From NCBI GenBank assembly GCA_018970965.1, contig JAGWVG010000028.1, forward strand, positions 1 through 11,326: a DNA stretch of 11,326 nt, read 5' to 3'. Shown piece after piece: positions 7,361 to 11,326 of the stretch (position 1 is its first letter; each line of letters begins with the position of its first letter). Origin of the DNA: Alphaproteobacteria bacterium (GTDB lineage: Bacteria; Pseudomonadota; Alphaproteobacteria; Sphingomonadales; Sphingomonadaceae). The position numbers and the translations under genes were made by a program. The notes below the pieces were generated by a model that was not told where the DNA came from, ran no database searches, and saw nothing but the letters and a program-made list of their open reading frames with translations.

Positions 7361-7828
7361 ATGGCTGAGAGAACGGGAAATATGCAGGTAGATGTGAAAC
7401 TGGTCCGGCAGCTGGCAGAGTTGCTGAACGATACGAGCATGACCGAAATCGAAGTCGAAACGGAAGAGTGCAAGATCCGCGTTGCCCGCACCGTACAGGC
7501 AGCTGCCGTGAGCTATGCAGCCGCCCCTGTGGCCGCACCCGCAGCGTCGGCCCCTGCGGCACCTGCGGCACCTGCGGCAGCCCCAGCTGACCATCCCGGC
7601 GCGGTCAAATCGCCGATGGTTGGCACAGCCTATCTTGCCGCCTCGCCAGAAGCTGCGCCGTTTGTGAATGTGGGCGACAGCGTGAAAGAAGGCGATACGC
7701 TGATCATCATCGAAGCAATGAAGGTGATGAACCCAATTGTTGCCCCGCGCGGCGGCAAGGTGACGCAGATGCTGGTGGCGAATGGTCAGCCGGTTGAATT
7801 TGATCAGCCGCTTGTGGTGATTGAGTAA
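7361..7828 (+). CDS. accB: Biotin carboxyl carrier protein of acetyl-CoA carboxylase
   Basis: This 155-residue protein carries the biotin that shuttles CO2 between biotin carboxylase (AccC) and the carboxyltransferase (AccAD) in the first committed step of fatty acid synthesis. The N-terminal region ([15 protein letters not shown] from residue 8) is typical of the AccC/multimer contact. A flexible Ala/Pro-rich linker spans about 47-78, with direct [13 protein letters not shown] repeats. The C-terminal lipoyl/biotinyl barrel holds the biotinylation motif EAMKVMN with K121, plus the thumb-like segment [11 protein letters not shown] (96-106). ATG 7361 is preceded by GGGGG (7352-7356); ATG 7382 is a possible internal alternative. 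It lies 26 bp upstream of accC in the same operon. Confidence 0.95.
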   Translation: MAERTGNMQVDVKLVRQLAELLNDTSMTEIEVETEECKIRVARTVQAAAVSYAAAPVAAPAASAPAAPAAPAAAPADHPGAVKSPMVGTAYLAASPEAAPFVNVGDSVKEGDTLIIIEAMKVMNPIVAPRGGKVTQMLVANGQPVEFDQPLVVIE

Positions 7829-7857
7829 GCGTCGGTCGGCACGCAGGGGATAGGTTG

Positions 7858-9213
7858 ATGACCATCGAGAAATTGTTGATCGCCAATCGCGGCGAAATTG
7901 CTTTGCGCATCCATCGCGCCGCGCATGAAATGGGCATCAAGACGGTGGCCGTGCATTCTACTGCCGATGCCGATGCCATGCATGTGCGTTTGGCCGATGA
8001 AGCCATTTGCATTGGCCCGCCTGCTGCCAAAGACAGCTATCTCAACATCCCGGCGATTATTTCAGCAGCTGAAATTTCGGGCGCAGACGCCATCCACCCG
8101 GGCTATGGTTTTCTCTCTGAAAACGCACGCTTTGCTGAGATTATCGAAGAACATAAGCTGATCTTCGTCGGGCCCAAGCCTGAACATATCCGCACCATGG
8201 GTGACAAGGTGATGGCGAAGAAGACAGCAGGCCAGCTGGGCTTGCCGCTTGTTCCCGGATCCGATGGCGCGATTGAGGATGTCGAAGAAGCCAAGCGCTT
8301 GGCGCGTGAAGTGGGCTATCCCGTCATCATCAAAGCCGCTTCGGGCGGCGGCGGCCGGGGCATGAAAGTCGTCTGGAATGAGGACGAGCTGGAAAGCCAG
8401 ATGCAACAAGCCGGCACCGAGGCAAAAGCCGCCTTTGGCGATGCCACGGTCTATCTTGAAAAATATCTCGGCAATCCGCGCCATATTGAGTTCCAAGTCT
8501 TTGGTGATGGCAATGGCAATGCCATTCATTTGGGTGAGCGCGATTGTTCCCTTCAACGCCGCCACCAAAAGGTGCTGGAAGAAGCGCCGTCGCCTGTCAT
8601 TTCATCTGAAGAGCGCGCGCGCATGGGCGGCATTGTTGCCAAAGCGATGGCCGATATGGGGTATCGCGGCGCTGGCACAATTGAGTTCCTCTGGGAAAAT
8701 GGCGAATTCTATTTCATCGAAATGAACACGCGCATTCAGGTGGAGCATCCTGTGACTGAAATGATCACAGGTTTTGACTTGGTCCGCGAACAAATCCGTG
8801 TGGCAGAAGGCAAGCCGCTGTCTGTCGCCCAAGAAGATTTGGAGTTTCGGGGCCATTCCATCGAATGCCGGATCAACGCCGAAGATCCGCGCACATTTGC
8901 GCCTTCGCCCGGTCTGGTCAAAGCCTATCACCCCGCAGGTGGTATGCATGTACGCGTCGATAGCGGGCTCTATGCCGGCTATAAAATCCCGCCTTATTAC
9001 GACAGCATGATCGCCAAGCTGATCGTCTATGGCCGCACCCGCGAAAGCTGCATGATGCGCATGCGCCGCGCGCTTGAGGAAATGGTGATTGATGGGGTGA
9101 AAACCAACATTCCGCTCCACCAAGATCTGCTGGCGCAAAGCGACGTCATTGATGGCAATTACAGCATCAAATGGCTCGAGGATTGGTTGGCAAGCGAGGC
9201 AGCAAAGAGCTGA
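7858..9213 (+). CDS. accC: Biotin carboxylase subunit of acetyl-CoA carboxylase
   Basis: This 451-residue ATP-grasp enzyme carboxylates the biotin on AccB using bicarbonate and ATP. Conserved elements are N-terminal [11 protein letters not shown] (8-18), [10 protein letters not shown] (80-89), K117 in [10 protein letters not shown]159 and the glycine-rich ATP loop GGGGRGMK (163-170), H209, K238 in [11 protein letters not shown]276 in GAGTIEFL, E288 and R292 in [15 protein letters not shown], so all the known catalytic residues are present. Length matches the E. coli enzyme. ATG 7858 is preferred over the in-frame TTG at 7855 because AGGGGA (7845-7850) lies 7 nt upstream of it. It is the last gene of the operon; accA and accD are not in this window. 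A hairpin-rich 250-nt stretch and a strong terminator follow. Confidence 0.97.
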   Translation: MTIEKLLIANRGEIALRIHRAAHEMGIKTVAVHSTADADAMHVRLADEAICIGPPAAKDSYLNIPAIISAAEISGADAIHPGYGFLSENARFAEIIEEHKLIFVGPKPEHIRTMGDKVMAKKTAGQLGLPLVPGSDGAIEDVEEAKRLAREVGYPVIIKAASGGGGRGMKVVWNEDELESQMQQAGTEAKAAFGDATVYLEKYLGNPRHIEFQVFGDGNGNAIHLGERDCSLQRRHQKVLEEAPSPVISSEERARMGGIVAKAMADMGYRGAGTIEFLWENGEFYFIEMNTRIQVEHPVTEMITGFDLVREQIRVAEGKPLSVAQEDLEFRGHSIECRINAEDPRTFAPSPGLVKAYHPAGGMHVRVDSGLYAGYKIPPYYDSMIAKLIVYGRTRESCMMRMRRALEEMVIDGVKTNIPLHQDLLAQSDVIDGNYSIKWLEDWLASEAAKS

Positions 9214-9433
9214 GTCCCGATGTGGGACGCTGGGCAACCAGTCCTACAAAAAATTCCTTCGGGAATGGACCAAACAGAGCCTTCGCACCGCAGGAAGAAA
9301 GCAAAGCCCGCCCGCTGAGGCCGTGTTTTGACCATCACCTGCGCGACTCGGACATCATGAGTCGCGTGCCTGCTGGTGCGTCCTTCCGCCTGCGCACTAC
9401 CACCGCTGCCCCTTTTGTCGCAGCGTCGTTATT
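9214..9433 (+). other. Hairpin-rich intergenic stretch (accC 3' region)
   Basis: I see no convincing gene in these 220 bp but several perfect inverted repeats: GTCCC/GGGAC (9214-9228), ATTCC-TTCG-GGAAT with a cUUCGg tetraloop (9253-9266), CGCGACTC/GAGTCGCG with a 9-nt loop (9342-9366), GTGCG/CGCAC (9376-9397) and CGCTGC/GCAGCG (9404-9425). The last three are evenly spaced and lead straight into the terminator at 9434-9475. This could be a structured accBC 3' untranslated region, a small RNA on either strand, or an intergenic repeat element. On the minus strand the 9253-9266 hairpin is followed by six T residues (weak terminator). Confidence 0.45.
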
Positions 9434-9475
9434 AAAAAAGGGAGCCCCAGCTTTTGGCTGACGCTCCCAATTTTT
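9434..9475. terminator. Bidirectional Rho-independent terminator
   Basis: The stem GGGAGC-CCCAGC (9440-9451) pairs with GCTGAC-GCTCCC (9457-9468) over 12 positions with one mismatch and one G-T pair, around a 5-nt loop. On the minus strand the stem is followed by TTTTTT (9439-9434); on the plus strand by AATTTTT (9469-9475). It sits between the convergent accBC operon and the small minus-strand gene, so it can stop transcription from both sides. Confidence 0.88.
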
Positions 9476-9495
9476 AGAGATGCCTGAATGGCTTA

Positions 9496-9576
9496 TCAGG
9501 GCTGGCCCCAGCGCTCCCCAAAGAACCATTTCCAAAAATCCCACTTGGCTTGAGCCTGAACTTTGCTCTTCTTCAT
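9496..9576 (-). CDS. Candidate 26-residue Trp-rich microprotein
   Basis: This short reading frame encodes 26 residues: a basic, Ala/Gln-containing start (MKKSKVQAQAK) and an aromatic-rich second half (W12, F14, W15, W17, F18, F19, W23; segment WDFWKWFFGERWG). An AGGGGA ribosome binding site lies 6 nt upstream of the ATG (9576), the stop is TGA immediately followed by TAA, and a strong intrinsic terminator follows about 20 nt later, so it has the full layout of a small gene. It lies 100 bp downstream of the EAL-domain gene on the same strand. I do not recognise the family. The amphipathic, tryptophan-rich stretch could associate with the membrane surface. A cis-acting Trp leader is unlikely because no trp gene follows. 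Evidence is the gene layout; it is not proven to be translated. Confidence 0.55.
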   Translation of the reverse strand: MKKSKVQAQAKWDFWKWFFGERWGQP

Positions 9577-9676
9577 GGTTATTCCCCTACTGTGTACACG
9601 CCGCCTCATGGGCGACGGGGGAAAGTTGTAACAACCCGTCATGATTGGCAAGATGGTTAACGCTTTGTGACCCTGC
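9577..9676 (-). promoter_or_regulatory. Region upstream of the microprotein gene
   Basis: The 100 bp between the EAL-domain gene and the microprotein gene contain, in minus-strand order, TTAACCAT (9660-9653), which resembles a CtrA half-site of alphaproteobacteria, a -35-like TTGCCA, an 11-bp palindrome GTTGTTACAAC (9637-9627), and GTGTACAC (9599-9592), an 8-bp palindrome just before the ribosome binding site. There is no terminator after the EAL gene, so cotranscription is possible as well as an own promoter. I cannot fix the -10. Confidence 0.3.
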
Positions 9677-11326
9677 TCAGGCAGCGCGCGCTGCGGCACT
9701 TTCCATATAGGTCTCAAAATCTGCCTGCGACACCGGACGCGCAATATAATAGCCCTGTGCCTTGTCGCATCCCATGCGGCGGAGCATGTCAAATGTGTCT
9801 TTGGTCTCCACCCCTTCTGCAACGACTGAATGGCCCAGCGAATGCGCCAGTTTAATTGTGGCACTCACCAAGAGACGATCTGAGCGGTTGCGATCCATTG
9901 TCGCGACAAAGCTGCGATCAATCTTCAATTCCTGGGCTTGAATTTTGCGCAGATATTCAAGCGTGCTGTATCCCGTCCCATAATCATCAATCGAAACAGT
10001 CACGCCAAGCTCAGCAAGCGCGGACAGGGTAGACAACATATCCGTCTCGCTCTGCACCGCCGCGGACTCAGTGATTTCAAGCGTTAAATTCTTCGGGGCC
10101 ACTTTGTGGCGAATGAGAAGAAGCGCCAGCTTTTCGACAAAGTCTTTCCGGCCAAACATCTGCGCAGAAAGGTTGACCGCCATGTCAAATTCGGGGCCCA
10201 TTTTGGCCGCAAGTCCAAGCGCTTGGTCGAGCACAAAATAGGTCAGCTTATCAATCCGGCCATTGGCTTCAGCAACAGGGATAAATTCGTCTGGGGCAAT
10301 CATCCCGCGTTGCGGGTGCGTCCACCGCGCCAGGGCTTCAGCGCCAGAAACACGGCCTGCCGTAAGATCATATTTGGCCTGATAGGCGACCCAGACTTCG
10401 CCATTATCAATGGCCGCGTCCAATTGACCGAGCAGCGACATTTTCCATTCAGCTTCATCCTGCGGCGCGGCATCATGCACTTTCCAACGCAGGCCCGCCT
10501 TGGCCGCATCGCTGGCGGCAACCAGCGCATTGGCAAAGCGTTCCTGCGCGTCCTGCCCCTCGCTATCATCAACGCCACAGGCCAAATTCAGGTCCACTTG
10601 CCGCCCTTCGACCACCAAGGGCATGCGGAAAAGATTGTGCAATGCCTCTAAATGTTCAGCCAATTGGGTCGGGCTGCGCGCGGCACTGATCCAACAAAAT
10701 ACGCCTTGGTCGCCGTGAAAGAGCAGCTCCACCCCAGCGCCATTGAAACGCTGCACAATTTGGGCGACGAGCTTATCTTCCCAGCGCGACAACGCTGCCG
10801 CCAATGCGGGGTAGTTTCGGATATGAAGCGCCAAGACAATGTCTTTATCCGCCAAGTGATAATCCCGCAGGGCAAGCAAATTGGGCAGGCCCGACAGCCG
10901 GTTGGTGATCTCACCGCCCCGGCGGTAGCTGCGCCACAGGCGCGCCACCAGCATTGCGCCAATCAAGGCAAGCCCTGGCGCGATATCAATATAGAGACGC
11001 TGCGCATCGCAGAAAAATGGGATGATGAGGCTGGCGAGGCCGGCAGCGGCAACCGCGCCTGCGGCCTGGCGTCGGCTACCAAACCAGATGAGCCACGCCA
11101 CCGCAAACCCAATACACAGCGCCGGCAATGGGCCCATGTGCCGCTGCGCGCCTTCCATCAATGTGGCGGCAGACAGCGCGTGCGCCATGATGAATCGCGC
11201 CGATCCATAACGCGGCAAAATCACTTCATTGCGCGAAGAGGAAATAAGAACCTGCCGACCCTTCAGCTGCTTGTCCGCCCGACCGGCCAACACATCGGCT
11301 GCCGAGACTTGCGGTATGCTGCTGGG
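9677..11326 (-). CDS. CHASE2 - degenerate GGDEF - EAL c-di-GMP phosphodiesterase (N-terminus beyond window)
   Basis: The frame is open to the window edge, so only the last 549 residues are seen. The visible start (IPQVSAADVLAGRAD, KGRQVLISS, then MAHALSAATLMEG) resembles the end of a periplasmic CHASE2 sensor domain. Three membrane segments follow (numbered from the GTG at 11293: about 55-71, 77-95, 100-119). A GGDEF-like domain (about 130-265) has HGDQG at 193-197 in place of the GGDEF signature, so cyclase activity is unlikely. The EAL domain (about 285-530) looks intact: EALARW (319-324), N374 in NLSAQMF, E406 in LEITES, D436/D437 in IDDYGTGYS, K457 in LKIDRSF, E493 in AEGVET and Q513 in KAQGYYIARP. 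The protein probably hydrolyses c-di-GMP in response to an external signal. The signal is unknown. GTG 11293 is not the true start. Confidence 0.9.
   Translation of the reverse strand, partial: PSSIPQVSAADVLAGRADKQLKGRQVLISSSRNEVILPRYGSARFIMAHALSAATLMEGAQRHMGPLPALCIGFAVAWLIWFGSRRQAAGAVAAAGLASLIIPFFCDAQRLYIDIAPGLALIGAMLVARLWRSYRRGGEITNRLSGLPNLLALRDYHLADKDIVLALHIRNYPALAAALSRWEDKLVAQIVQRFNGAGVELLFHGDQGVFCWISAARSPTQLAEHLEALHNLFRMPLVVEGRQVDLNLACGVDDSEGQDAQERFANALVAASDAAKAGLRWKVHDAAPQDEAEWKMSLLGQLDAAIDNGEVWVAYQAKYDLTAGRVSGAEALARWTHPQRGMIAPDEFIPVAEANGRIDKLTYFVLDQALGLAAKMGPEFDMAVNLSAQMFGRKDFVEKLALLLIRHKVAPKNLTLEITESAAVQSETDMLSTLSALAELGVTVSIDDYGTGYSTLEYLRKIQAQELKIDRSFVATMDRNRSDRLLVSATIKLAHSLGHSVVAEGVETKDTFDMLRRMGCDKAQGYYIARPVSQADFETYMESAAARAA

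Noticed and set aside
7549..7590. Short tandem GC-rich repeats within accB
   Set aside because: They encode the Ala/Pro-rich linker normal for biotin carboxyl carrier proteins and need no separate repeat call.
9357..9461. 34-codon plus-strand frame inside the hairpin region
   Set aside because: It has no good ribosome binding site, its ATG lies in one hairpin and its stop lies within the terminator stem, so RNA structure explains the sequence better.
9335..9544. 69-codon minus-strand frame across the terminator
   Set aside because: It reads through the strong terminator stem and overlaps the microprotein gene in another frame; no recognisable protein features.
9496..9576. Trp attenuation leader peptide
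   Set aside because: The Trp content invites it, but nothing on the same strand follows except a terminator and the convergent accC gene, so there is no operon to attenuate in cis.

Overview
The window looks like an ordinary chromosomal segment of an alphaproteobacterium, most likely a member of the Sphingomonadales. This is inferred from moderately high GC content, the MerC-like protein beside a Zur-type Fur regulator, the aroQ-accB-accC order, the fused ThiS-ThiG protein and the style of the predicted proteins. No database search was possible. I saw no tRNA, rRNA, CRISPR array, insertion sequence or phage gene.

Layout. Positions 1-925 (+) carry a small MerC-family membrane protein and a Zur/Fur-type regulator, which appears to have its own, possibly leaderless, promoter. 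Positions 951-3517 (-) hold a two-gene operon: a 3-hydroxyisobutyrate dehydrogenase-type oxidoreductase overlapping by 4 bp (ATGA) a secreted YtcJ-like amidohydrolase. Diverging from it, at 3656-4885 (+), is threonine ammonia-lyase with an ACT domain, followed by the N-degron enzyme Bpt (5002-5793). A ThiS-ThiG fusion for the thiazole half of thiamine lies convergent to Bpt on the minus strand (6776-5802). Its divergent neighbour starts the aroQ-accB-accC operon (6868-9213, +), which combines a shikimate-pathway step with two subunits of acetyl-CoA carboxylase.

The end of the window is the least ordinary part. accC is followed by about 250 nt rich in hairpins, ending in a strong bidirectional intrinsic terminator (9434-9475). 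Facing it on the minus strand is a candidate 26-residue, tryptophan-rich microprotein gene (9576-9496) with a good ribosome binding site. Upstream of that lies a c-di-GMP protein with a CHASE2 remnant, three membrane segments, a degenerate GGDEF domain and an intact EAL domain. Its N-terminus runs off the window.

Most genes are housekeeping metabolism. The observations most worth following are the unannotated microprotein gene, the hairpin-rich accC 3' region, the internal Gly-Gly of the ThiS-ThiG fusion, and the palindrome overlapping the -10 of the Zur-type gene. I do not see a multi-gene novel system.
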